The notes under the pieces are model-generated. The model had not been told where the DNA came from, did no database searches, and was given only the letters and a program-made list of their open reading frames with translations. The translations under genes were made by a program, and so were the position numbers. Shown here in pieces: positions 1 to 6,691 of a stretch of DNA of 7,344 bases. How positions within the stretch are numbered: position 1 is the stretch's first letter; every line of letters begins with the position of its first letter. The DNA comes from Bacteroidota bacterium (GTDB lineage Bacteria; Bacteroidota; Bacteroidia; JAADEI01). The DNA lies in NCBI GenBank assembly GCA_015490475.1, contig WFXT01000080.1:1-7344 (forward strand), given 5' to 3'.

Positions 1-30
1 AAGTATAGGATATCTACTTACCCATTTCAT
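1..30 (-). CDS. Start of a next gene in the leftward operon, cut by the window edge (possibly Maf-like)
   Basis: On the minus strand an ATG at 30-28 opens a reading frame that runs to the window edge without a stop, giving only ten residues, MKWVSRYPIL. It begins 12 bp after the ubiA stop codon, a spacing much like the other gaps in this leftward cluster, which favours a real co-transcribed gene. The Tyr-Pro-Ile-Leu ending would fit the N-terminus of a Maf/YhdE nucleotide pyrophosphatase, where such a strand leads into the Ala-Ser-x-Ser-Pro-Arg-Arg motif, and from memory maf often neighbours this UbiA type in Bacteroidota. That identity is inference from ten residues and context; only the open frame is seen. 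Confidence 0.42.
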   Translation of the reverse strand, partial: MKWVSRYPIL

Positions 31-42
31 TTTAGTAGGGTT

Positions 43-1011
43 TTAGAATGTTCGGGGCACGTATCCCATGAAAGTAGCATAGTAAACAACTATTGATAAG
101 ATTCCAGAAAACATTATCAATTTTAACAAAAGGGATAATTTGTGGAAATCCTGTTTAGTCTGTGCCTTGATAAGCATTATGAGTGCTATGAAAAGGGGGA
201 TGACGACAGCGGTCAAGCCATAGAGAGCCAGAACCGGGTTTCCTGTAGTCCATACGTATTTTATCACTCGCCCCAATATTATGATGGTTCCAGCCATTAG
301 GAGTCCTGCAATCCATTTTGTGTTAGTTATGCCTATTACTACAGGCATTGTTCTGATTCCAAATTGTGCATCGCCCTTGAAATCTTCAATGTCTTTTATT
401 ATTTCTCTAATTAAAGTAAGCATGAAGGCAAAGAATGCATATACGAACACTCTTGTCAGAATCATATATACATGCTGAAGCAAGCCAAACGGGTCAATCA
501 TTTTGGTGTATATCTGATGTTCGTAGAATAGAGGTAATAGGACAACAAGTGCGGAGAGCAGAGCAATGACCACATTACCGATAAGAACAGTTTTTTTATA
601 TGACGAGGAATAAAACCATAACAAGCCTGCCGATATAACATGAAAGAGCCCTAAAGAAGGACGTCCCACTTTCCACGCAGTGTAAAAACCAAGTATTATA
701 CCCAGAGTGGTTAATGTAATGTGCGTTAATAGTGCTTTTCGACGGGACAGAGCAGTTCCCACCACGACCTGTCCCGGTCTGTTAACAGTGTCCACTGCCG
801 TATCAAAATAGTCGTTGATAGCATAACCGCCTGCTGCAATGAAAATCACTGATAGAACAAGCAAAAAGAAAGTAAAATCAGATAATAAAGGAGGAATTAA
901 CACTGCACGCAGTATAGGATCAATAATAAGGTGTTTTACCAGAATCATAGTAATGGCAATAATAATCAAATTAACACACCTAACTAATGAACAAAAAACC
1001 TTTATCGTCAT
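43..1011 (-). CDS. UbiA-family prenyltransferase, geranylgeranylglycerol-phosphate geranylgeranyltransferase-like
   Basis: A 322-residue integral membrane protein of the UbiA superfamily, which transfers a polyprenyl group from its diphosphate to an acceptor within the membrane. Both Mg-diphosphate-binding Asp motifs are visible: N66-D67-x-x-D70-x-x-x-D74 followed by N77-R78-P79, and a second at about 202-214 (R202, E203, D207, E209, D210, D214) followed by G218 and the T221-M-P-V stretch. About nine hydrophobic segments can be picked out (near 13-30, 45-63, 94-112, 119-137, 142-162, 181-201, 232-249, 261-281 and 294-316), as expected for the fold. The NDxxDxxxDxxNRP first motif is closer to the archaeal digeranylgeranylglyceryl-phosphate synthase and chlorophyll synthase branches than to UbiA or MenA proper. 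The acceptor cannot be fixed from sequence; a quinone pathway role remains possible. It starts 19 bp after acnA with no Shine-Dalgarno sequence, so co-transcription with acnA is likely. Confidence 0.88.
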   Translation of the reverse strand: MTIKVFCSLVRCVNLIIIAITMILVKHLIIDPILRAVLIPPLLSDFTFFLLVLSVIFIAAGGYAINDYFDTAVDTVNRPGQVVVGTALSRRKALLTHITLTTLGIILGFYTAWKVGRPSLGLFHVISAGLLWFYSSSYKKTVLIGNVVIALLSALVVLLPLFYEHQIYTKMIDPFGLLQHVYMILTRVFVYAFFAFMLTLIREIIKDIEDFKGDAQFGIRTMPVVIGITNTKWIAGLLMAGTIIILGRVIKYVWTTGNPVLALYGLTAVVIPLFIALIMLIKAQTKQDFHKLSLLLKLIMFSGILSIVVYYATFMGYVPRTF

Positions 1012-1030
1012 TTCATTTAAGGCATTGAAT

Positions 1031-3682
1031 TTACTGTTTTAAAAATTGTCTATATATATATGGCAAAATGCCACCATGTTTGATATATTTAACTTCCACA
1101 GGTGATTCTAATCTCACTCTTACGTTAAATTTAACTTCAGAGCCATCTGGTTTTCTGGCTGTAACTTCCCATATAGCGAAGGGTTCCAATTTAGAAGCAG
1201 GTCCGTTTATGAAATATTCTTCTTCGCCTGTTAATCCAAGACTTTCATATGATTGCCCGTCTGTGAACTCTAATGGGATTATGCCCATACCTACCAGATT
1301 GGAACGATGTATCCTTTCAAAGTTTTGTGCTATTACGGCTTTGATTCCTTGAAGTTGGGGACCTTTGGCAGCCCAGTCCCTTGAGGACCCCATGCCATAA
1401 TTCTTGGCACCCAGTACAATCAGAGGCACATTTTCCTGTTTATATCTTACAGATGCATCATACACGCTCATTATTTCACCTGAAGGGAAATGCTTTGTCC
1501 ACCAGCCCTCTTTATCTACAAGCAAGTTCCTCATTCTTGGGTTTGCAAACGTTCCCCTTACCATTACTTCGTGGTTGCCACGACGAGCACCGTAAGTGTT
1601 GAGTTCATAGGGTTTGACGCCCTTTTCAAGTAGATACTTGCCTGCAGGTGAGTCGGGCGGTATTGGTCCTGCAGGAGATATATGGTCTGTAGTAATGTTA
1701 TCTGCGGCTTTGACGAGCACACGAGCGCCTTCTATGTCCGACGGAGGAATCGGGTCGTCAGGAACGTCGTACCATGGTGCTTTGCGTACATATGTGGATT
1801 TCTCATCCCATTGATACAATTCCCCTGTTGGGGCTTCCAGAGCCTGCCAGAATTCGTCACCGTCAAATATTCTCTCATAATTCTTCCTGAATTCTTCAGA
1901 ATTAATTACCTCTTTCATTATGTCAAAGACCTCTTGTGGTGTGAACCAGATGTCTTTCAGATAGACTGGTCTTCCATTGGGGTCATAGGTGAGTGGTTCA
2001 TTGTAAGGGTCAAAGTCAATTCTACCTGCAAGGGCATAGGCAACTACCAGTGGTGGGCTTGCAAGGAAGTTCATCTTAATAAGTGGATTGATGCGTCCTT
2101 CAAAGTTTCTGTTCCCAGAAAGCACAGAAGCAACAGTAAGGTCATTTTCCTTAATAGCTGTGGCTACTGGTTCGGGAAGAGGACCACTATTACCAATACA
2201 CGTTGTGCAGCCATATCCTACAATATGGAAACGAAGGGCTTCCAGGAAGGGCATTAGTCCTGCTTTCTCAAGATATTCCTTAACTACCCGGGACCCCGGA
2301 GCAAAACTGGTTTTGACCCATGGTTTTACTTGCAAACCCCTTTCAACAGCCTTTCTGGCTACTATACCAGCACCAATTAAAACAAATGGATTGGAGGTGT
2401 TAGTGCAACTGGTTATAGCGGCTAGAACCAAGGATCCATCGCCAATTTCCACTTCTTCATCACCAATGGTTATTTCAACCTTCTTTGGTTCTTCAACATT
2501 GTAGGATGTCTTAAAGAGTTCAAAGACTCTTTTCTTTATGTCCCTTAAGAGCACTTTTTCATGTGGTCGGCGCGGTCCAGCAAGCGTAGGTTCCACTGTT
2601 GATAGGTCTAATTCTATAACGTCGGTATACTGGACTGAATTGGTTTCGTCTCGCCACAGATGGTTTTCTTTGGCATATTTCTCAACTAGTTCTATCAATT
2701 CATCAGGACGTCCGGTAAGTCTTAAATATGATAATGTTTGGTCATCAATGGGGAAATAGGTTATTGTGCAACCGAATTCTGGAGACATATTGCTTATTGT
2801 TGCTCTGTCAGGAACAGTCAAATTATCCAGACCATCACCAAATACTTCCACAAACTTGCCAACAACACCATACTCACGAAGTAAGTGTGTTATTGTAAGC
2901 ACTAAATCAGTAGTTGTGACGCCTTCTTTCAGTTTTCCTGTTAACTTTAATCCAATTACATCAGGAGTGAGGAAATATACGGGTTGTCCCAGCATTGCTG
3001 CTTCCGCTTCTATTCCACCGACGCCCCAACCAACCACACCTATACCGTTGACCATGGGGGTGTGAGAGTCCATGCCTAACAGCGTGTCTGGAAAAGCCCA
3101 TCCTTCTCTCTCTATCACTACTGTTGCCAAATATTCAAGGTTGACCTGATGCACTATTCCCATTCCGGGAGGAACAATTCGCATGTTTTTGAATGCCTGT
3201 TGTGCCCATTTTAGAAACTGATAGCGTTCTCTGTTTCGCTTATATTCCCATTCCACATTTAGCTTGTAGGCATCAATTGAACCGAAATAATCCACTTGCA
3301 CGGAGTGGTCTATTACAAGGTCTGCAGGAATAACAGGATTAACTATGGATGGGTCTTTGCCCTTTTGGGCAAGGGCGTCACGCATAGAAGCAAGGTCCAC
3401 AACAGCAGGAACACCAGTAAAATCCTGCATCAGGACACGTCCGGGGAAGAAAGGAATGTCTTTGCGGTTACCTTTAGGTTCCCAGAACAGAACTTGTTGA
3501 ATGTGTTCATCCGTAACAGTTTCGCCATCGTAGTTTCTCAATACGTTTTCTGCAAGAATCCTTATAGAATAAGGAAGTCTTTTCACATTCGCTTTTAATT
3601 CCTTTTCCGCTTCGTTAAGTGATACGTATTTCAGTGTTTTCCCTGCGAATTGTCCTTCCCTGACTATTGATTCATATGCCAT
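1031..3682 (-). CDS. acnA: Aconitate hydratase, AcnA/IRP1 type
   Basis: Cytosolic [4Fe-4S] aconitase, interconverting citrate and isocitrate via cis-aconitate in the TCA cycle. The 883-residue length matches the AcnA/IRP1 family (about 890) rather than the AcnB or shorter mitochondrial type. The three cluster ligands are present: C426 in SCTNTSNP, and C492 and C495 in GCTTCIGNSG. The 66-residue spacing from C426 to C492 equals that of IRP1 (C437 to C503). The C-terminal swivel domain carries the substrate-binding GSSRDW motif (S766, S767, R768) and ends in GGILPYIYRQFL, the usual family terminus. The start ATG lies 18 bp after the birA stop, with no in-frame alternative needed. The protein is complete with no frameshift. 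Family members can also hydrate 2-methyl-cis-aconitate and bind mRNA as apo-protein; nothing here shows either activity. Confidence 0.97.
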   Translation of the reverse strand: MAYESIVREGQFAGKTLKYVSLNEAEKELKANVKRLPYSIRILAENVLRNYDGETVTDEHIQQVLFWEPKGNRKDIPFFPGRVLMQDFTGVPAVVDLASMRDALAQKGKDPSIVNPVIPADLVIDHSVQVDYFGSIDAYKLNVEWEYKRNRERYQFLKWAQQAFKNMRIVPPGMGIVHQVNLEYLATVVIEREGWAFPDTLLGMDSHTPMVNGIGVVGWGVGGIEAEAAMLGQPVYFLTPDVIGLKLTGKLKEGVTTTDLVLTITHLLREYGVVGKFVEVFGDGLDNLTVPDRATISNMSPEFGCTITYFPIDDQTLSYLRLTGRPDELIELVEKYAKENHLWRDETNSVQYTDVIELDLSTVEPTLAGPRRPHEKVLLRDIKKRVFELFKTSYNVEEPKKVEITIGDEEVEIGDGSLVLAAITSCTNTSNPFVLIGAGIVARKAVERGLQVKPWVKTSFAPGSRVVKEYLEKAGLMPFLEALRFHIVGYGCTTCIGNSGPLPEPVATAIKENDLTVASVLSGNRNFEGRINPLIKMNFLASPPLVVAYALAGRIDFDPYNEPLTYDPNGRPVYLKDIWFTPQEVFDIMKEVINSEEFRKNYERIFDGDEFWQALEAPTGELYQWDEKSTYVRKAPWYDVPDDPIPPSDIEGARVLVKAADNITTDHISPAGPIPPDSPAGKYLLEKGVKPYELNTYGARRGNHEVMVRGTFANPRMRNLLVDKEGWWTKHFPSGEIMSVYDASVRYKQENVPLIVLGAKNYGMGSSRDWAAKGPQLQGIKAVIAQNFERIHRSNLVGMGIIPLEFTDGQSYESLGLTGEEEYFINGPASKLEPFAIWEVTARKPDGSEVKFNVRVRLESPVEVKYIKHGGILPYIYRQFLKQ

Positions 3683-3700
3683 TTGATGGTTAATTTTCTG

Positions 3701-4246
3701 CTAAATTAAGTAAGGTTTGAAGAACTGATAAGTGGCATTAATCAACATATCTGCGATTGTGGGAAGGGGAGGAAGATGAGCAACCACTTTGTCAAGCGAA
3801 GTAGCGTTTATGTTTGAGGGAAATTCGTAACTAAGAATGTTCATGCCAATACCGGTAGTAATAGCGTGTATTATGTCATGTCTTAACTTGCTTTCTATTA
3901 ATATGCCACATAGCTTTTTGTCATGGAGGTATATATCATTTGGGTGTTTTACTCGTAAGATGTCTTTTGTTCCCGGAAAGGCAATATTAAGTAGTTTAAC
4001 TATATGGTTTGCCAGATTAACGGAAAGATGCTCAATATTAGAAGGGAAGATTTTAACAGTCAGGCTAATTGAGAAGGCAATAGCTTTTTTAGGTGGAGTA
4101 ATCCATTTTCTTCCCATGCGTCCACGACCTTGGGTTTGCTCATCGGTCCAGAAACCAACATGTTCAATACCATAATTATTATAATAATGCCATGCTATGT
4201 CTTGTGTAGAGGGAACCTTTCCGCAGTAAACAACGGTTAAACTCAT
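3701..4246 (-). CDS. birA: Biotin--[acetyl-CoA-carboxylase] ligase, short form (catalytic domain only)
   Basis: Activates biotin to biotinyl-5'-AMP and attaches it to the lysine of biotin-carboxyl-carrier domains. The catalytic core is recognisable: the substrate-end STQD at 13-16, the biotinyl-AMP loop GRGRMGRKW at 40-48, the KxPND motif at 100-104 (K100 equals the catalytic lysine), KLCGILIE at 111-118 and GIGMN at 132-136. There is no N-terminal helix-turn-helix, so it is a monofunctional ligase and not a biotin repressor. At 181 residues it is much shorter than the usual 230-250 of such ligases: the protein stops soon after the catalytic domain and lacks the C-terminal SH3-like domain. 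The stop is TAG and acnA begins 18 bp later, so there is no room for a lost tail. The usual Trp of KWPND is His101. It is the first gene of the leftward cluster, with its ATG preceded by AT-rich sequence and no Shine-Dalgarno. Confidence 0.9.
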   Translation of the reverse strand: MSLTVVYCGKVPSTQDIAWHYYNNYGIEHVGFWTDEQTQGRGRMGRKWITPPKKAIAFSISLTVKIFPSNIEHLSVNLANHIVKLLNIAFPGTKDILRVKHPNDIYLHDKKLCGILIESKLRHDIIHAITTGIGMNILSYEFPSNINATSLDKVVAHLPPLPTIADMLINATYQFFKPYLI

Positions 4247-4282
4247 AAGGATTACTAAAGTAAAAAATTGGTTTGAATTTTT
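4247..4282. promoter_or_regulatory. Divergent intergenic region with probable promoters for birA and rsfS
   Basis: This 36-bp AT-rich gap separates two divergent gene clusters and is the only non-coding DNA upstream of either, so promoters probably lie here or reach into the flanking coding ends. Bacteroidota housekeeping promoters use a TAnnTTTG element near -7 and TTTG near -33. Rightward, TTGGTTTG at 4268-4275 matches the -7 element except for the second base. Leftward, TACTTTAG (4262-4255 on the minus strand) matches except for the seventh base. Each lies only 7-8 bp before its start codon, which would give almost leaderless mRNAs. I find no clear -33 TTTG for either, so the exact elements are weakly supported. 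Confidence 0.4.
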
Positions 4283-4714
4283 ATGGAGTTAAGAAGAATT
4301 GGAGATTTGCCTGAGCCAATAAGGGTGATTCTCAATGCTATTCTGGATAAAAAAGGAATTGAGCCTGTGGTTATTGATATGCGTGGTGGTGACACACCTG
4401 CAGATTTTTTTATAATTGTTACCGGGGAGGCAGACCCTCATGTTAAAACCTTGCTTGAAGAAGTGGAGTTGAAGCTGAAACAAAATCTTGGGGTGTTGCC
4501 ATTTGTTAGGGAAGGTACTGAAACGAGGAGATGGGCAGTCCTTGATTATCTTGATTATGTTGTTCACATTATGCTACCAGAAGCCAGAGATTATTATGCG
4601 CTTGAAGACTTATGGAGTGATTATCCCATTTATTCCCTTGATGAGACTGGAGAACTCTTTATTACTAACGAAACATCACATGGTCAAATAATTGGCGAAA
4701 ATAGCGATGAGTAA
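4283..4714 (+). CDS. rsfS: Ribosomal silencing factor RsfS (Iojap/YbeB family)
   Basis: RsfS binds ribosomal protein uL14 on the 50S subunit and blocks subunit joining, lowering translation in starvation or stationary phase. The 143-residue protein is close to the family's usual size. Recognisable family features are the V29-V-I-D strand, the A40-D-F-F-I-I-V-T-G segment (family form aDyfviasG), EGTETRRWAVLDYLDYVVHI (78-97, with W84, D88 and H95), and the hallmark R102-x-Y-Y-x-L-E-x-L-W ending at residue 111. A short acidic tail follows. It is the first gene of the rightward cluster. Its last codons overlap the likely ftsH start by 8 nt, suggesting translational coupling. The ATG has no Shine-Dalgarno sequence upstream, only AT-rich DNA with a TTTG. 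Confidence 0.95.
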   Translation: MELRRIGDLPEPIRVILNAILDKKGIEPVVIDMRGGDTPADFFIIVTGEADPHVKTLLEEVELKLKQNLGVLPFVREGTETRRWAVLDYLDYVVHIMLPEARDYYALEDLWSDYPIYSLDETGELFITNETSHGQIIGENSDE

Positions 4715-6686
4715 AGAAAATCACAAGAAAAAAGGCTTTTCTGTTTACTGGATTTACTTCATAATTGCTTTAATATTATTGGGCATTCAGCTGTTTACAT
4801 TCCAGAAGTCTGGAAAGGAAATAACAGTAAATGAGTTTTTCTCACGTATTGTTCCCTCTGGAGATGTTGAGAGGCTCGTAGTTGTCAACAAGGAATATGT
4901 TGAGGTATATATTCATCCTGATAGTCTTAGGAAACCGGGATATGAAGATGTTAGGACAACTATGTTTGGCACGCCCAATCCAGGACCGCATTTTATTTTT
5001 TCCATTGGCTCCTTAGAGCATTTTGAGTCCAAGCTGGAGGAATTTGCCCAGCAATATCCTTACTTGAAAACCATTCCTGTCAAATATGTGGTCAGACGTA
5101 GTCTCCTCAGAGATATTATGCTTTGGGTGGTTCCTATAATCATATTGATCGTTTTGTGGGTTTTTCTTATGCGGAGGATGGCGGGACCTGGAGGACAGAT
5201 ATTTTCTTTCGGAAAGACTCGTGCAAGAGTAATTCAGAATCCAGATGAGGTTAAAGTGACCTTTAAAGACGTTGCGGGGCTTGACGAAGCAAAGGAAGAA
5301 GTAAAAGAGATTGTTGATTTTCTAAAGAATCCTAAGAAGTATACGGCTCTAGGCGGTAAAATTCCGAAGGGGGTTTTACTTGTGGGACCACCAGGCACAG
5401 GGAAAACTCTTCTTGCCAAGGCAGTAGCGGGAGAAGCACATGTTCCCTTCTTTTCTGTTTCTGGTTCTGAGTTTGTTGAAATGTTTGTTGGTGTTGGGGC
5501 AAGCAGAGTGAGAGATTTGTTTAGGCAGGCACGGGAAAAAGCACCATGTATAGTATTTATTGACGAAATTGATGCTATTGGCAGAGCCCGTGGTAAATAC
5601 TTAATCCCGGGAGGGAATGACGAGCGAGAGAGCACCTTAAATCAATTGCTTGTTGAAATGGACGGCTTTGATTCTCGTCTTGGCATAATCGTGATGGCTG
5701 CTACTAATCGTCCTGATGTTCTTGATAAAGCACTGTTGCGTCCCGGTCGCTTTGACCGGCAAATAATTCTTGACCGTCCAGATATTAAAGGACGAGAAGA
5801 AATTTTCAAAATACATATGAGAGACCTGAAGGTGGCACCAGATGTGGATGTTCATAAATTGGCGTTGCTGACCCCTGGATTTGTCGGGGCAGATATAGCA
5901 AACGTATGCAACGAGGCTGCTTTGCTTGCAGCACGAAGAAACAAATCCCAGATTGAAATGGAAGATTTTGTAGATGCAATTGATAAGGTTATCGGAGGAT
6001 TAAGAAGGAAGATAGTGATGTCCCCAGAGGAGAAAAGAGTTGTTGCATATCATGAAGCAGGCCATGCTGTGGTCTCATGGATGTTGAAACATGTTGACCC
6101 GCTATATAAGGTTACTATCATTCCACGTGCCATGGGTAGTCTTGGCTTTGCTCAATATCTTCCTAAGGAGAGGTATATTTACACAAAAGATCAGATGTTG
6201 GAGCATATGATTGTTGCCCTTGGAGGACGTGCGGCTGAGGAGATAATTTTTGGACATCAGTCAACAGGAGCTCAAAATGATCTTGAACGGGTAACACAGA
6301 TCGCTTATAATATGGTTAAAAAATTTGGTATGTCGGAAAAACTGGGTCTTGTTGCCTTTTCGGAACGAGAGGAAGAAATGTCCTTCCAGAAACCATATTC
6401 TGAAGAGACTGCTAAATTGATTGACGAAGAAGTGAGGAAGATAGTTCAATATGCTTATGAACGGGCATTGGAAATATTACAAGAAAATATTGAGCACTTG
6501 AAAAATCTGGCTGAAGAATTGCTTAAAAAAGAAGTTTTAACGAAGGACGAGGTAGAAAAGATTATTGGGAAGCCCCCTGCTTCAGAAAGTCATAACACTA
6601 CACAGCAAGACGACAACAAGCAGATGGAAGTGGAAACAATAGATACTGACGAGTCATCAGCTGATGGAAAAACACATACTACCTGA
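4707..6686 (+). CDS. ftsH: ATP-dependent zinc metalloprotease FtsH
   Basis: Inner-membrane AAA+ protease, a hexamer that extracts and degrades membrane and short-lived cytosolic proteins. From the ATG at 4707 it has 659 residues. In order: TM1 at about 13-32, a periplasmic domain of about 100 residues, TM2 at about 137-155, and then the AAA module with Walker A GPPGTGKT 227-234, pore loop F260-V-G, Walker B ending D286-E287, and the second region of homology with arginine fingers R348 and R351. The M41 protease has zinc ligands H449 and H453 with catalytic E450 in HEAGH, and third ligand D525 (E. coli H417, H421, D495). The C-terminus after about 620 is a polar, acidic, low-complexity tail. 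I chose ATG 4707, overlapping the rsfS stop by 8 nt; a TTG at 4692 would add five residues (MAKIA) and cannot be excluded. The LUD gene follows after 5 bp. Confidence 0.97.
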   Translation: MSKENHKKKGFSVYWIYFIIALILLGIQLFTFQKSGKEITVNEFFSRIVPSGDVERLVVVNKEYVEVYIHPDSLRKPGYEDVRTTMFGTPNPGPHFIFSIGSLEHFESKLEEFAQQYPYLKTIPVKYVVRRSLLRDIMLWVVPIIILIVLWVFLMRRMAGPGGQIFSFGKTRARVIQNPDEVKVTFKDVAGLDEAKEEVKEIVDFLKNPKKYTALGGKIPKGVLLVGPPGTGKTLLAKAVAGEAHVPFFSVSGSEFVEMFVGVGASRVRDLFRQAREKAPCIVFIDEIDAIGRARGKYLIPGGNDERESTLNQLLVEMDGFDSRLGIIVMAATNRPDVLDKALLRPGRFDRQIILDRPDIKGREEIFKIHMRDLKVAPDVDVHKLALLTPGFVGADIANVCNEAALLAARRNKSQIEMEDFVDAIDKVIGGLRRKIVMSPEEKRVVAYHEAGHAVVSWMLKHVDPLYKVTIIPRAMGSLGFAQYLPKERYIYTKDQMLEHMIVALGGRAAEEIIFGHQSTGAQNDLERVTQIAYNMVKKFGMSEKLGLVAFSEREEEMSFQKPYSEETAKLIDEEVRKIVQYAYERALEILQENIEHLKNLAEELLKKEVLTKDEVEKIIGKPPASESHNTTQQDDNKQMEVETIDTDESSADGKTHTT

Positions 6687-6691
6687 AGGTT

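Noticed and set aside
1061..1073. Short hairpin TGGCA-AAA-TGCCA next to an alternating TA run at 1052-1061, near the acnA 3' end
   Set aside because: It codes the conserved GGILPYIYRQ end of aconitase, the stem is only 5 bp, and ubiA follows in the same operon, so a terminator or regulatory element is not supported.
1682..2257. 191-residue open frame on the plus strand opposite acnA
   Set aside because: It lies wholly antisense to the conserved, complete aconitase, has no recognisable motif, and contains the reverse of the iron-sulfur ligand region; it is a shadow frame.
2088..2504. 138-residue plus-strand open frame opposite acnA
   Set aside because: Antisense shadow of the aconitase cluster-ligand region, low-complexity Ser/Thr/Pro composition and no family resemblance.
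3701..3703. Possible frameshift or premature stop truncating birA
   Set aside because: Only 18 bp separate the stop from the acnA start and they encode no SH3-like domain remnant in any frame, so within this window the short form looks like a real end and not a recent break.
5234..5635. 133-residue minus-strand open frame inside ftsH
   Set aside because: Opposite the Walker A and B region of FtsH; its Ser/Pro-rich composition is what the reverse of that conserved sequence gives.
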